Shown: positions 32,587-41,930, counted from the first letter of the stretch. The stretch is DNA of 64,000 nucleotides from Plantactinospora sp. BC1 (GCF_003030345.1 NZ_CP028158.1:1054001-1118000), one strand, 5' to 3'. Notes: generated by a model not told the origin, from the sequence alone. A program made the numbers and translations.

Positions 32587-33558
32587 TCAGTCCGCCCGAC
32601 CGAGGGTCACCGCGAAGAGGCCGGCGTCGTCGGTCCAGCGGGCCCGCACCGTGAAGCCGGCGGCGGCCAGCTCCGCGTCGACGTCCTCCGGGCGGAACTT
32701 CGCCGAGATCTCGGTGCGCAACTCCTCCCCCTCGGCGAAGGCCAGGTCGAGGTCGAGTACCCGGACCCGCATCGGCCGCCGCGCCCGCAGCCGCATCTCG
32801 ATCCAGCGCCGCTCCGGGTCCCAGAGCGCGACGTGGTCGAAGGCGTCCACCTCGAAATCCGCGCCCAGTTCACGGTTGAGCACCCGCAGCACGTTGCGGT
32901 TGAACTCGGCGGTGACCCCGGCCGCGTCGTCGTACGCCGGTACGAGGATTCCGGGATCCTTGACCAGGTCGGTACCGAGCAGCAGCCAGTCGCCCCGCTC
33001 CAGTGCCGAGCGGAGCGCGGCCAGGAACTCGGCCCGCTCCGCCGGCAGCAGGTTGCCGATGGTGCCGCCGAGGAAGGCGACCAGCCGTCGGCCGCCGGTG
33101 GGCAGCCGGTCCAGGTGGCGCGTGAAGTCGCCGACGATGCCGCGTACCCGCAGCCCCGGGTAGGCCGCGGCGATCTCGGCGGTCGACCGCTCCAGCGCGC
33201 TGACCGAGACGTCCAGCGGTACGAAGGTGCCGAGGCTGCCCCGCGCGGTCAGCGCGTCGAGCAGCAGGCGGGTCTTCTCCGACGAACCCGAACCGAGCTC
33301 GATCAGGGTCTTCGCGTCGGTGAGCCGGGCGATCTCGCCGGCCCGAGCCGCCAGGACGGCCCGCTCGGCCCGGGTCGGGTAGTACTCCGGCAGCCGGGTG
33401 ATCTCCTCGAACAGCTCGCTGCCCCGGGCGTCGTAGAACCACTTCGGCGGCAGCCACCGGGGCGTCGCGGTGAGCCCGGTCCGGACGTCGCTGCGCAGCG
33501 CCAGCTCCAGGTCCCGTTCCTCCAGGTGTATCTCCAACGGATCCGCGGTCACCCGCAC
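32587..33558 (-). CDS. egtD: L-histidine N-alpha-methyltransferase, ergothioneine synthesis
   Basis: 323 aa, full length for EgtD. KWFYDARGSELFEEITRLPEYYPTRAE (39-65) is the family signature, ELGSGSSEKT (87-96) binds SAM, LDVSVSALERSTAEIAAAYPGL and FLGGTIGNLLPAERAEFL (~163-180) follow, and ALWDPERRWIEMRL is at the C-terminus. It trimethylates histidine to hercynine, the first committed step of ergothioneine synthesis, in the cytoplasm. It reads the same way as egtABC but is set apart from egtC by 207 bp filled with tandem repeats, so it may have its own promoter. Confidence 0.95.
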   Translation of the reverse strand: MRVTADPLEIHLEERDLELALRSDVRTGLTATPRWLPPKWFYDARGSELFEEITRLPEYYPTRAERAVLAARAGEIARLTDAKTLIELGSGSSEKTRLLLDALTARGSLGTFVPLDVSVSALERSTAEIAAAYPGLRVRGIVGDFTRHLDRLPTGGRRLVAFLGGTIGNLLPAERAEFLAALRSALERGDWLLLGTDLVKDPGILVPAYDDAAGVTAEFNRNVLRVLNRELGADFEVDAFDHVALWDPERRWIEMRLRARRPMRVRVLDLDLAFAEGEELRTEISAKFRPEDVDAELAAAGFTVRARWTDDAGLFAVTLGRAD

Positions 33559-33661
33559 ACTCCCCTCAATCGACGCCGCCGCCCCCTGCGACGGGTCCTC
33601 TCGCTACGCCGGCCGCTCCCGACCGCCCACCGGGCGACCGCGATCGGCTCGGGCCCCCGCT

Positions 33662-33780
33662 CCGGTCGTTCGGCAACCCCAACTCCGGACGCGCTTCGGC
33701 AACCCCCCATCTCCGGCCGCTCGACAACCCCAGTCCGGCCGCTCGGCAACTCCCAATCCGGTCGTTCAGGAACCCCCGGT
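33662..33780. repeat. 22-28 bp degenerate tandem repeat between egtC and egtD
   Basis: CCGG[T/C]CG[C/T]TCGGCAACCCC-type units start at 33662, 33685, 33713, 33735 and 33758. The last one runs into the egtC stop codon at 33766, so the final residues of EgtC (PSRPTGGS) are repeat-encoded. Confidence 0.8.
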
Positions 33781-34542
33781 CGGCCGGCTCGGCGCCGACC
33801 CCGGGCCGATCGGCGTGACGTCGACCCGGCCGGCGGCGGCCACCACGAGGTGTCCGTCCGGGATCGGCCGCCAGCCCGGTTCCTCGGTCAGCGGCTCGGA
33901 ACTGACCAGCACCGACCCGCCGCCGGACCGGACCGACAGCGCGTGCCCGCAGGTGTTCGCCACCACCAGGTGCCCGTCGGTGAGCAGCAGGTTCAGCCGG
34001 GCACCGGGAGCGGCGGCGGCCACCTCCCGGACCGTCTCGGCCACCGCCTCGGCCGGCCCGGCCCCGGCCCGCAGCCGGTGGCGTACCAGGGCCCAGAGCA
34101 GGGCCGCGTCGGTCGGGGCGTCCAGGGTGATCAGGTCCCGGGTCGGCAGCCGGCCGGCCAGGCTCGCGACCGAGTCCGGCCAGCCGGGTACCGCACCGTT
34201 CAGGCTGAACAGCCAGCGTCCCTCGGCGAACGGGGCGGCGGCGGTCTCCACCACCGGCATGCCGACGGTGGCCGAGCGCACCGCCGCCAGTACCGCGCCG
34301 GCCGTGGTCGCCGCGGCCAGCACCGGCAGGGTGTCGTCGGCCCAGATCGGGGTGGCCCGCCGGTAGCGCACCGGCGGGCCGTCCACCGGGTACCAGCCGA
34401 CACCGAAGCCGTCGGCGTTGACCGTGCCGCCGCCGCGCATCTCCCGGGGCGCCCAGGACTGCCGGACCAGCGAGTGCGGCGGGTCGAAGAGCAGCCCGGC
34501 CAGCGGTAGCGGAGGGCCCAGATAGGCCAGGTGACGGCACAT
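33766..34542 (-). CDS. egtC: Ergothioneine gamma-glutamyl amidohydrolase
   Basis: 258 aa from ATG 34542, chosen because MCRHLAYLG puts the nucleophile Cys2 at the N-terminus, as required in class II glutamine amidotransferase-like hydrolases; a longer frame to 34620 is rejected. NADGFGVGWY and LFSLNGAVPGWP are the other typical segments. EgtC removes the gamma-glutamyl group from gamma-glutamyl-hercynyl-cysteine sulfoxide. It follows egtB by 43 bp in the same operon. Confidence 0.93.
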   Translation of the reverse strand: MCRHLAYLGPPLPLAGLLFDPPHSLVRQSWAPREMRGGGTVNADGFGVGWYPVDGPPVRYRRATPIWADDTLPVLAAATTAGAVLAAVRSATVGMPVVETAAAPFAEGRWLFSLNGAVPGWPDSVASLAGRLPTRDLITLDAPTDAALLWALVRHRLRAGAGPAEAVAETVREVAAAAPGARLNLLLTDGHLVVANTCGHALSVRSGGGSVLVSSEPLTEEPGWRPIPDGHLVVAAAGRVDVTPIGPGSAPSRPTGGS

Positions 34543-34585
34543 CAGCGGGCCCGGCTCCGCCGGCCGGGCGAACGGTCGGGACGGG

Positions 34586-35920
34586 TCACGCCGTCTCTTC
34601 CGGCCGGGCGTCCCGGGCACACCGGAAGCCGCTGAAGATCTGCCGGCGGATCGGCAGGTCCCAGTTGCGGAAGGTACCCCGGCAGGCCACCGGGTCGGTG
34701 CCGAAGGAGCCGCCCCGGAGCACCCGGTAGTCGGAGCCGAAGAAGACCTCCGAGTACTCCCGGTAGGGGAATGCGGCGAACCCGGGATAGCCGAGGAACG
34801 GGCTGGAGGTCCACTCCCAGACGTCCCCGATCAGCTGGTGTACGCCGAGCGGCGAGGCGCCCGCCGGGTACGCCCCGACCGGTGCCGGTGCGAGGTGCCG
34901 CTGCCCGAGGTTGGCGTGCTCCGGCGTCGGGTCCTCGTCGCCCCACGGGTAGCGGCGGGACCGGCCGCTCTCCGGGTCCCAGCGGGCCGCCTTCTCCCAC
35001 TCGGCCTCGGTCGGCAGCCGCTTGCCGGCCCAGGCGGCGTACGCCTCCGCCTCGTGGAAGCCGACGTGCACCACCGGCTCGTCCGGGACCAGCGGACCGA
35101 ACCGGCCGAACCGGGTGCAGCCCCAGCCGGCCCCGTCGCGCCGCCAGTGCATCGGTGCGGTCAGTCCGGCCGACGACCGGTGCCGCCAGCCCGCCTCGCT
35201 CCACCAGCGCTGGTCGGCGTAGCCGCCGTCGGCGACGAAGGCGAGGTACTCCGCGTTGGTCACCGGTGCCGCGTCGATGACGTACGCCGGCAGCTCCACC
35301 GGGTGGCCGGGGCGTTCGTTGTCCAGCGCCCACGGGTCGGTGGAGGTGCCCATGGTGAACCGGCCGGCCGGAACCAGCACCTCACCGGCGACCGGCACCA
35401 CCGCGCCCGGCGGCTCGGGTGCGGAGAGTACCGGCGGGCCGCTGCGGAGCTGGTGGGTGGCGAGCATCGTCTCGTCGTGCTGCTGCTCGTGCTGGGCGAT
35501 CATGCCGAACGCGAACCCGTCGGCGACCAGCCGGCCGTGGTCGAACCGGACGCCGTCGAGCAGGTCGAAGACCTTGTCTCGGACGGTCGCCACGTAGCGT
35601 CGGGCCTCGGCCGGACCGAGCAGCGGCAGGGCCGGGCGGTCCCGGCGGGGGTGCTTGAAGGCGTCGTACAGCTCGTCGATGTCCTGGCGCACCGGCGGGC
35701 GGCCGCCGACGTCCCGGACCAGCCAGAGTTCCTCCTGGTTGCCGACGTGCGCGAGGTCCCAGACCAGCGGGGACATGATCGGCGAGTGCTGCCGGACCAG
35801 GTCGTCGTCGTCGACCGCCTCGGTGAGCCGGACGCTGCGGTCCCGGGCCCGGGTGAGTTCGGTGGCGATCCGGTCGCGCAGCGACCCGGTCGGCCGGTTG
35901 TCGGATCGGACGTCGGTCAT
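34586..35920 (-). CDS. egtB: Ergothioneine sulfoxide synthase
   Basis: 444 aa from ATG 35920, overlapping the egtA stop by four bases (ATGA). The N-terminal DinB_2 domain holds the iron ligands His58 (DLAHVGN), His144 and His148 (IAQHEQQHDE). The C-terminal FGE-sulfatase domain contains RFTMGTSTDPWALDNERP, YPWGDEDPTPEHANL and GDVWEWTSSPFLGYPGF, ending FSGFRCAR. It is a non-haem iron enzyme joining hercynine and gamma-glutamylcysteine with O2 to form the C-S bond. Second gene of the egtABC operon. Confidence 0.95.
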   Translation of the reverse strand: MTDVRSDNRPTGSLRDRIATELTRARDRSVRLTEAVDDDDLVRQHSPIMSPLVWDLAHVGNQEELWLVRDVGGRPPVRQDIDELYDAFKHPRRDRPALPLLGPAEARRYVATVRDKVFDLLDGVRFDHGRLVADGFAFGMIAQHEQQHDETMLATHQLRSGPPVLSAPEPPGAVVPVAGEVLVPAGRFTMGTSTDPWALDNERPGHPVELPAYVIDAAPVTNAEYLAFVADGGYADQRWWSEAGWRHRSSAGLTAPMHWRRDGAGWGCTRFGRFGPLVPDEPVVHVGFHEAEAYAAWAGKRLPTEAEWEKAARWDPESGRSRRYPWGDEDPTPEHANLGQRHLAPAPVGAYPAGASPLGVHQLIGDVWEWTSSPFLGYPGFAAFPYREYSEVFFGSDYRVLRGGSFGTDPVACRGTFRNWDLPIRRQIFSGFRCARDARPEETA

Positions 35921-37146
35921 GTCGGTCCCTTCCGCGCGGCGGCGAGCCGTCGCGCCACGATCCGGGTGATCTCCTCGCGGGTCGCCGTGGGCAGACCGGT
36001 GCGGTCCAGTGACCGCAGCGCGAGGTCGAGCAGGGTGTCGGCCGCCGTGGCCAGCAAGGGGTCCCGCAGCCCGCGCCGGGCCGCGTCGACCCACCGGCCG
36101 GCGACCGGTTCGCAGGCCGCCCGGGCGGCGTCCCGGGCACGGTCGTGCTCCAGCAGCGCCGCGAGCACACCGACCGGCGCGATCCACTCCGGGCCGGGCT
36201 GGGCGTCGAGGTAACGGATCTCCAGGTACCCCCGGGGGCGTACCGGCGGGAAGAGGGTGCTCAGGTGGTATTCGAGGTCGTCGGTGGTGGGCGGCCGGGG
36301 CAGCGCGCCGCCGAGCCAGTCCCGGAAGGTGATCCCGGGCGGAACGGTCCAGTCCCCGCCGTCCCGGCGTACGCAGAGCAGCGGGGCCGCCAGCGCGTAC
36401 CGGACCCAGGTGCCGACCGGGTCGGCGGTTTGCGACGGCGCTGACCAGGCGGGACGGGTCCGGGCCGGGTCGATGAACTGCCAGGCGGCCATCCGGGCCG
36501 AGGCCCAGCCGGTGTCCCGACCGGCGTGCCGGCGGGCGGTGGCGAAGACCGCGAGCAGCGGCGGCCCGAACGCGTGCGCGGCGGCCCACCGGTCGGCGAA
36601 CCGGTCGGCGGTACCGGCGTCCAGGCAGACCTGGAGCCCGGCGGTGCTGTACATCATCGTCCGGCCGGCCGCGCCGAGCCGGTCGAAGGCACAGCGCATC
36701 GCGCGGTATCGGGGGGTGTCGACCACCGGCGTCGGCGGCCGGTGCGGATCGATGCCGGTGTCGCCGAGGACGAGACCTGCGGCGCCGAGCAGATCGGTGA
36801 GGTGGGCGAGGTCCGAGGTGGTGCTCTCGTGCAACTCGCCGAGGGAGCTACGCGGGGCGGTGGAGATTTCCACCTGGCCGCCGGGCTCCACGCTGACCGT
36901 GCCCGAACGGGGCAACGGTTGGGCGGGACTGTCGGGATCGAGAGTGGTCGGGGCGTACGGGCCGAGTGCGGTACGGAGCCGGGCCGGGTCGACCGGTCGG
37001 CTCGGAACGGCCGCGTCGTGCACGGTCCATTCCAGTTCCACGCCGCTGAGCCTGGGCGGACCGGTCTTGAAACAGATCTTGGCGACGTAACCCTCGGCGT
37101 CCTCCACCGCCCGCAGGATCGTGCCGCTGTCCAGGTCGGATGGCAT
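35917..37146 (-). CDS. egtA: Glutamate-cysteine ligase of ergothioneine synthesis
   Basis: 409 aa from ATG 37146 with a strong GGAGGGAGGA ribosome site. GVELEWTVHD near the N-terminus, VSVEPGGQVEISTAPRSSLGELH and MMYSTAGLQVCLDAG are the GCS2-like glutamate-cysteine ligase motifs, and PRGYLEIRYLDAQPGPEWIAPV is near the end. It makes gamma-glutamylcysteine for EgtB. First gene of the operon, and divergent from an ArsR gene 120 bp away, so it may share control with that regulator. No egtE-like lyase gene is seen in the window. Confidence 0.92.
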   Translation of the reverse strand: MPSDLDSGTILRAVEDAEGYVAKICFKTGPPRLSGVELEWTVHDAAVPSRPVDPARLRTALGPYAPTTLDPDSPAQPLPRSGTVSVEPGGQVEISTAPRSSLGELHESTTSDLAHLTDLLGAAGLVLGDTGIDPHRPPTPVVDTPRYRAMRCAFDRLGAAGRTMMYSTAGLQVCLDAGTADRFADRWAAAHAFGPPLLAVFATARRHAGRDTGWASARMAAWQFIDPARTRPAWSAPSQTADPVGTWVRYALAAPLLCVRRDGGDWTVPPGITFRDWLGGALPRPPTTDDLEYHLSTLFPPVRPRGYLEIRYLDAQPGPEWIAPVGVLAALLEHDRARDAARAACEPVAGRWVDAARRGLRDPLLATAADTLLDLALRSLDRTGLPTATREEITRIVARRLAAARKGPT

Positions 37147-37265
37147 CGGCGCGGGTCCTCCCTCCTGGGGAACCGACTCCCCTTACCCGGTTTTCCGGAG
37201 CACACGCTCCGGACTGTTGCCGAGCGTGACCGTGCATAACTTGCTCGGCATATTACTGGCTTGGT

Positions 37266-37664
37266 ATGTTAACCGTCGTGATCACGCCGTTCGAAGTCCT
37301 CGCCGAGCCCGTCCGGCGACGCATCCTGGACCTGCTCCGCGAGCGTCCTCGCTCGGTCGGTGAGCTGACCGAGCAGTTGGGGCTGACCCAACCGGGCACC
37401 TCCAAACACCTCCGGGTGCTGCGCGACGCCGGGCTGGTGCGGGTCCGCCCGGAGGCGCAACGACGCTGGTATGAACTCTGCCCCGAACCGCTCGCCGAAC
37501 TCGACGCCTGGCTCGCACCGTACCGCTGGATGTGGTCCAGCCGGATCGATGCGCTTGAACGCCATCTGAACACCATGCCATCCGGGTCCGACACTTTCCC
37601 CGACCACGAACCCGAGCGCGAGCCCGAGCGCGAGCCCGAACCGAACACCGAGGAGTTGTCGTGA
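37266..37664 (+). CDS. ArsR-family regulator
   Basis: 132 aa from ATG 37266 (a GTG at 37278 is possible). The winged HTH is clear: FEVLAEPVRRRILDLLRERPRSVGELTEQLGLTQPGTSKHLRVLRDAGLVRVRPEAQRRWYEL. No metal-binding CxC is present, and the WLAPYRWMWSSRIDALERHL tail is that of the PadR/ArsR type coupled to AHSA1 proteins. A short acidic repeat EPEREPEREPEPN ends it. It overlaps the SRPBCC gene by GTGA, and the pair is a common regulator/partner arrangement. The AT-rich GCATATTACT stretch at about 37247-37256 is a likely promoter. Confidence 0.9.
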   Translation: MLTVVITPFEVLAEPVRRRILDLLRERPRSVGELTEQLGLTQPGTSKHLRVLRDAGLVRVRPEAQRRWYELCPEPLAELDAWLAPYRWMWSSRIDALERHLNTMPSGSDTFPDHEPEREPEREPEPNTEELS

Positions 37665-38554
37665 ACGAGAGCCTGGACACCGCCAACGGACGCCAGGTGC
37701 TGCGCATCGAGCGCCGGCTGGCCCATCCGGCGGAGAAGGTCTGGCCCGCCGTCACCGAGCCCGAGCACCTCCGCGAGTGGTTTCCCGCCGAGGTGCGGCT
37801 GGACCCCCGCCCCGGCGGGCGGATGACCTTCAGTTTCGGGTCCGGCCCGGACGCGCCGCCGGAGTCGGTCGGCCGGATCGAGGCGTACGACCCGCCCCGG
37901 CTGTTCGCCTTCAGCTGGGAGGAGGAACTCTTCCGGATCGAACTGCACCCGGACGGTCCGGGCTGCCTGCTGGTGTTCAGCCACGTCTTCGACGACCGGG
38001 CCGGCGCGGCGAGCTTCGCCTCCGGCTGGCGACTCTGCCTCGACGCGCTCGAACAGGTGCTGGACGGCCGACCCGTCGACCAGTCGGCGCGACCGTCGGG
38101 ACGGCTGCACGAGTCGTACGTCGAGCGGTTCGGGCTGGCCGACGGCGTCGCCGACACCGGCCCGGACGGCTGGCGGGTGCGCTTCGAACGGCAACTGACC
38201 CGCCCCGCCGAGGCGGTCTGGGCGGCGCTGACCGGGACGGCACCCGACCGGCCGGCCACGCTCGGCGCACCGCCCCCGCCCGGCTTCACCACCGACGAGT
38301 TCCCGGCCGGACCGGTGACCGCGCTGGCCGCACCGACGCTGCTGGAGTACTCCTGGGAAGCCGCCGGGGTCCCGGCCGGGCGGATCCGCTGGGAACTGGC
38401 CGAGGGCACCGGCCACGGCGCCCGGCTGGTACTCGAGCAGACCGGCCCGGCCGACGCGGCCGGCGACCGGGCGACCGCGCTGGTCGCCTGGCGCTCCCGG
38501 ATCGAACCGCTCGCCCGGCGGCTCGCCGAAGAGGCCGACCGGCTCGCCGGCTGA
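37661..38554 (+). CDS. Two-domain SRPBCC/AHSA1 protein
   Basis: 297 aa from GTG 37661. Two START-like domains in tandem: residues ~13-145 (RIERRLAHPAEKVWPAVTEPEHLREWFPAEV ... DGPGCLLVFSHVFDD) and ~165-295 (RFERQLTRPAEAVWAAL ... GARLVLEQTG). The first is the intact AHSA1 form. These proteins bind hydrophobic ligands; when fused by operon to an ArsR they may serve as its target or ligand sensor. Cytoplasmic, function otherwise unknown. Followed by a repeat-filled gap. Confidence 0.85.
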   Translation: MNESLDTANGRQVLRIERRLAHPAEKVWPAVTEPEHLREWFPAEVRLDPRPGGRMTFSFGSGPDAPPESVGRIEAYDPPRLFAFSWEEELFRIELHPDGPGCLLVFSHVFDDRAGAASFASGWRLCLDALEQVLDGRPVDQSARPSGRLHESYVERFGLADGVADTGPDGWRVRFERQLTRPAEAVWAALTGTAPDRPATLGAPPPPGFTTDEFPAGPVTALAAPTLLEYSWEAAGVPAGRIRWELAEGTGHGARLVLEQTGPADAAGDRATALVAWRSRIEPLARRLAEEADRLAG

Positions 38555-38560
38555 CCCACC

Positions 38561-38640
38561 GCCGAGGACCTCGGCCGGTAGCCCGCCGCCGGAGACCTCG
38601 GCCCGGGAGCTGCCGCCGAGGACCTCGGCCGGCTCACACA
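38561..38640. repeat. 27-bp tandem repeat, about three copies
   Basis: GCCGAGGACCTCGGCCGG-type units start at 38561, 38588 and 38615, just after the SRPBCC stop. Each unit contains a GAGGACCTC dyad, so it could form hairpins as RNA. Confidence 0.8.
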
Positions 38641-38719
38641 GCGGAGCAGGGCCCGGCCGGACCCGGACTCGGCGGAGCGCCGGTTCGATAACGGGACGGA
38701 CCGTAACGCCGCCCCCGGC

Positions 38720-38748
38720 TTGACACCAAGCTTGCGAATATGTGCACT
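38720..38748 (+). promoter_or_regulatory. Putative promoter of the ABC importer operon
   Basis: A perfect TTGACA (38720-38725) is followed by an AT-richer GCGAATATGTGCACTTG stretch with TGCACT at a 17-bp spacing. It lies about 80 bp upstream of the ligand-binding protein gene. The -10 is weak. Confidence 0.4.
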
Positions 38749-38827
38749 TGTGACACTCCGCTCCAGCCGGCACCGGTGCCCGCTCAGCAGCCGAACCGGG
38801 CCGGCACCACCGTCACGGGGAGGCACG

Positions 38828-40180
38828 ATGGCACGACACGCAGGCACGCCCGGCACCGACCTCCGGCTCGACCGGCGCCGGCTGCTCGGGCTCGGCATCG
38901 CCGCCGGGGCCGCGCCACTCCTCGGCGCCTGCGGCGGCGCGTCGACCAGCGGCTCGGACGAGGAAGGCTCGATCACCTTCCTCTCCACCCAGTTCACCCC
39001 GGTCGAGGAGCGGCAGCGGTTCGAGCAGATCCTCCGGGACCGGGTGCCCGGCGGCGCGGTCGCGTACAACACGGTCGAGCCGAACGTCTTCTCCTCGACC
39101 ATCACCTCCCAGGTCGGTGCCGGGCGGGTCCAGGTCAGCCTCGCCGGTGGGCTGCACGGCGACTTCGCCCCGCACGCCGACAAGTTCGAAAACCTCGACG
39201 ACCTCGCCGGCAAGCTCGCCGACCGGAAGTTCCCGGCCGACCTCGCCCAGCTCGGCAAGCTGGCCGGCGGCGCCACCACCTACCTGCCGTGGATGCAGGC
39301 GTCGTACGTGCTCGCCGTCAACAAGCGGGCGTTGCAGTGGCTGCCCAGCGGTGCCGACGTGCAGAACCTGACGTACGACCAGTTTCTGACCTGGGTCGGC
39401 GACGCCCGGCGGGCCAACGGCAACAAGCCGGTCCTCGGCCTGCCCTGTGGCCCGAAGGGTCTCTACCACCGGTTCTTCCAGGGCTACCTGCTGCCGAGCT
39501 TCACCGGCGGTCAGATGACCACCTTCCGCGGCCCGGAGGCGGTGCGGGCCTGGCAGTACATGGTGGAGCTGTGGGCGCAGACCGCACCCGCGTCGACCAA
39601 CTACGACAACATGCAGGAGCCGTTGCAACGCGGTGAGGTGCTGATCGCCTGGGACCACGTCGCCCGGCTGGTCAACGCCCCGGGCGACAAGCCGGACGAC
39701 TGGGTGATGGCGCCCGCGCCGCGCGGCCCGAAGGGGCTCGGCTACATGCTGGTGGTCGCCGGGCTGGCGATCCCGAAGGGCGCCCCCGAGTCGGACCGGG
39801 CACGCCAGGTGATCGAGGCGCTGACCACCCCGGACGTGCAGTTGGAGGTGCTGCGCCGCAACGCCTTCTTCCCGGTGGTCGAGGCCGCTCTCCCGACCGA
39901 CCTGCCGCCGGCCGTGGCGCTGGAGGCCGAGGCGGTACGCCGGCAGCAGGAGGCCGAGGGTGCGGTGCTGGCCCTGCCCCCGGTGGGGTTGGGCGCCAAG
40001 GACGGCGAGGTGTCCCAGATCTTCAAGAACTGCTTCAAGGAGATCTGTCTGGACCGCCGTCCGGTGCAGCAGGTCCTCGACCGGCAGGCCCAGCAGCTCA
40101 ACACCATCCTGGACGAGGTGAAGGTGCCCTGCTGGCGCCCGGACCCGGTCGCGGCGGGGCAGACGTGCCGGGTGCAGTGA
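38828..40180 (+). CDS. ABC importer solute-binding lipoprotein (sugar type)
   Basis: 450 aa from ATG 38828 (ribosome site GGGGAGG). A Tat-lipoprotein signal: twin Arg in LDRRRLLGLGIAAGAAPLLGAC with lipid Cys35. The mature part has the extracellular_1 type fold (EERQRFEQILRDRVPGG, KPVLGLPCGPKGLYHRFFQGYLLP). The two C-terminal cysteines (VPCW, TCRVQ) are unusual. It binds the ligand outside and hands it to the two permeases that follow. The substrate is probably a carbohydrate or polyol, from the MalFG-type partners, but is not identifiable. Confidence 0.85.
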   Translation: MARHAGTPGTDLRLDRRRLLGLGIAAGAAPLLGACGGASTSGSDEEGSITFLSTQFTPVEERQRFEQILRDRVPGGAVAYNTVEPNVFSSTITSQVGAGRVQVSLAGGLHGDFAPHADKFENLDDLAGKLADRKFPADLAQLGKLAGGATTYLPWMQASYVLAVNKRALQWLPSGADVQNLTYDQFLTWVGDARRANGNKPVLGLPCGPKGLYHRFFQGYLLPSFTGGQMTTFRGPEAVRAWQYMVELWAQTAPASTNYDNMQEPLQRGEVLIAWDHVARLVNAPGDKPDDWVMAPAPRGPKGLGYMLVVAGLAIPKGAPESDRARQVIEALTTPDVQLEVLRRNAFFPVVEAALPTDLPPAVALEAEAVRRQQEAEGAVLALPPVGLGAKDGEVSQIFKNCFKEICLDRRPVQQVLDRQAQQLNTILDEVKVPCWRPDPVAAGQTCRVQ

Positions 40181-41100
40181 CCACCGCGCCGGATCCGGCG
40201 CCCACCGAACCGTCCCGGACGGCACCGGCCCGGCCGGACCGGCGGCGGGGACGTCCCCGGGTACCGACGGCGGCACTGCTGGTCGCCCCCTCGGTGATCT
40301 TCCTGGCCGCGCTCTTCCTTTGGCCGATCGTGGTCGGGGTCGGGCAGGCGTTCACCGGCGCCGACGGGCCCACCCTGGCCCACCTGCGCCGGATGCTCGA
40401 CGATCCGTACTTCTGGACGGCGACCCGGAACACCGCACTGCTGATCGTCGTACTGATCCCGTTGCAGTTCGCGTTCGCGCTGACCATGGCGCTGCTGCTG
40501 CGGGAGCGGCCGAGGCTGTCGTCGTTCTACTTCTACGTCTGGTGCGTACCGCTGGCGATCAGCGACCTGGCCGCCGGGCTGGTCTGGCTGTCGATCTTCG
40601 CCGACCGGGGTTACCTCAACTCGGTCCTGGCCCACCTCGGGCTCGGCGACGGCTACGCCTGGCTCTCCTACGACAACGACACCACGATGTTCGTCGCGGT
40701 GCTGCTGGCCGAGCTGTGGCGGGCCACCTCGCTGGTACTCGTGATCGTGGTGGCCGGGTTGCAGAACATCCCGCGCGACTACGACGAGGCGGCGGCGGTC
40801 TTCGGCGCGACGTACTGGCAGCGGCTGCGGTACATCATCCTGCCGCAGTTGCGCCCCAGCCTCCAGGTGGCGCTGATCCTGCGTACCATCCTCGGGTTGC
40901 AGACCTTCGCGGTCGCCCAGGCGCTCACCGGCCGGAGCTTTCCGCTGCTGGTCGGCGAGACCTACCAGTGGTACGTGGCGTTGCAGAACGAACGGGTCTC
41001 GGCGGCGATCGCCCTGGTGATCATGCTGATGTCGCTCGGCACCGCAGTGGTCTACCTGCGGGTGCTGCGCGACCCGGCCGCCACCGGCGGTGGCCGGTGA
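40177..41100 (+). CDS. ABC importer permease, MalF type
   Basis: 307 aa from GTG 40177, overlapping the binding-protein stop (GTGA); a GTG at 40165 is possible. Six hydrophobic segments are seen, from AALLVAPSVIFLAALFLWPIVVGVG on, and the EAA coupling loop reads DYDEAAAVFGATYWQRLRYIILPQLRPSL. Inner-membrane component of the sugar-type importer, together with the next gene. Confidence 0.88.
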   Translation: MTTAPDPAPTEPSRTAPARPDRRRGRPRVPTAALLVAPSVIFLAALFLWPIVVGVGQAFTGADGPTLAHLRRMLDDPYFWTATRNTALLIVVLIPLQFAFALTMALLLRERPRLSSFYFYVWCVPLAISDLAAGLVWLSIFADRGYLNSVLAHLGLGDGYAWLSYDNDTTMFVAVLLAELWRATSLVLVIVVAGLQNIPRDYDEAAAVFGATYWQRLRYIILPQLRPSLQVALILRTILGLQTFAVAQALTGRSFPLLVGETYQWYVALQNERVSAAIALVIMLMSLGTAVVYLRVLRDPAATGGGR

Positions 41101-41918
41101 GCCGGTTGCGGGCGGCCCGGCGCCGCACGATCGCGATCCACCTCGCCTGTGTCGCGGTGACCCTCTTCATGGGGCTGCCGATCTATCTGATCGCGCTGGC
41201 CGCGCTCTCCAGCCGGGAGTCGCTGAACCGCTTCCCGCTCTCGCTGCTCCCCACCGACGTCTCCACCGAGACGATGCGGGTCTTCCTGGACAGCACCGGC
41301 GTGGTCGGCGGGTTCCAGAACTCGGTCGAGGTGGGGCTGCTCAGTCTCGCCCTCTCGCTGGTCCTCGGGGTGCCGGCCGGTTACGCCGTGGCCCGGTACG
41401 CCTTCCGGGGCCGGGAGCCATACCAGCTCTTCCTGCTGCTCACCCGGGCGCTGCCGATCGTGGTCCTCTCGGTGCCGCTGGCCCGGGTCTTCCTGGCCAC
41501 CGGGCTCTACGACACGACCTATGCCGTGGCGCTGCTGCACACCGCGCTGGCGCTGCCGACCACCGTCCTGATCACGTCGGCGATCTTCGTGGCGGTGCCG
41601 GTCGAGCACGAGGAGGCGGCGATGGTCTTCGGTGCCAGTGCGCCGAGGGCGTTCGCCCGGGTGGTACTCCCGCAGGCGCTGCCCGGGATCGCCGCCGCCG
41701 CCATCTTCACCTTCGTCACCTCCTGGAACGAGGTGCTCGGGGCGGCGGTGCTCACCCTCAACCGACGTACCCTGCCGGCGCAGGTGCTCTCGACGCTGGC
41801 CGACTCGCCGCTGGCGTTCCGGTTCGCCGGGGGCTTCGCGCTGGTCGTACCCGCCCTGGTCTTCATCGCGTTCATGCGCCGCTACCTGTTGAACATGTGG
41901 GGAACCACGATCCGCTGA
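41097..41918 (+). CDS. ABC importer permease, MalG type
   Basis: 273 aa from GTG 41097 (overlaps the preceding stop as GTGA). Six membrane segments and the EAA loop EHEEAAMVFGASAPRAFARVVLPQALPGI; FTFVTSWNEVLGAAVLTLNRRTLPAQ is the usual MalG C-terminal stretch. It pairs with the MalF-type protein. Confidence 0.88.
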   Translation: MSRLRAARRRTIAIHLACVAVTLFMGLPIYLIALAALSSRESLNRFPLSLLPTDVSTETMRVFLDSTGVVGGFQNSVEVGLLSLALSLVLGVPAGYAVARYAFRGREPYQLFLLLTRALPIVVLSVPLARVFLATGLYDTTYAVALLHTALALPTTVLITSAIFVAVPVEHEEAAMVFGASAPRAFARVVLPQALPGIAAAAIFTFVTSWNEVLGAAVLTLNRRTLPAQVLSTLADSPLAFRFAGGFALVVPALVFIAFMRRYLLNMWGTTIR

Positions 41919-41930
41919 GAGGGACGAACG

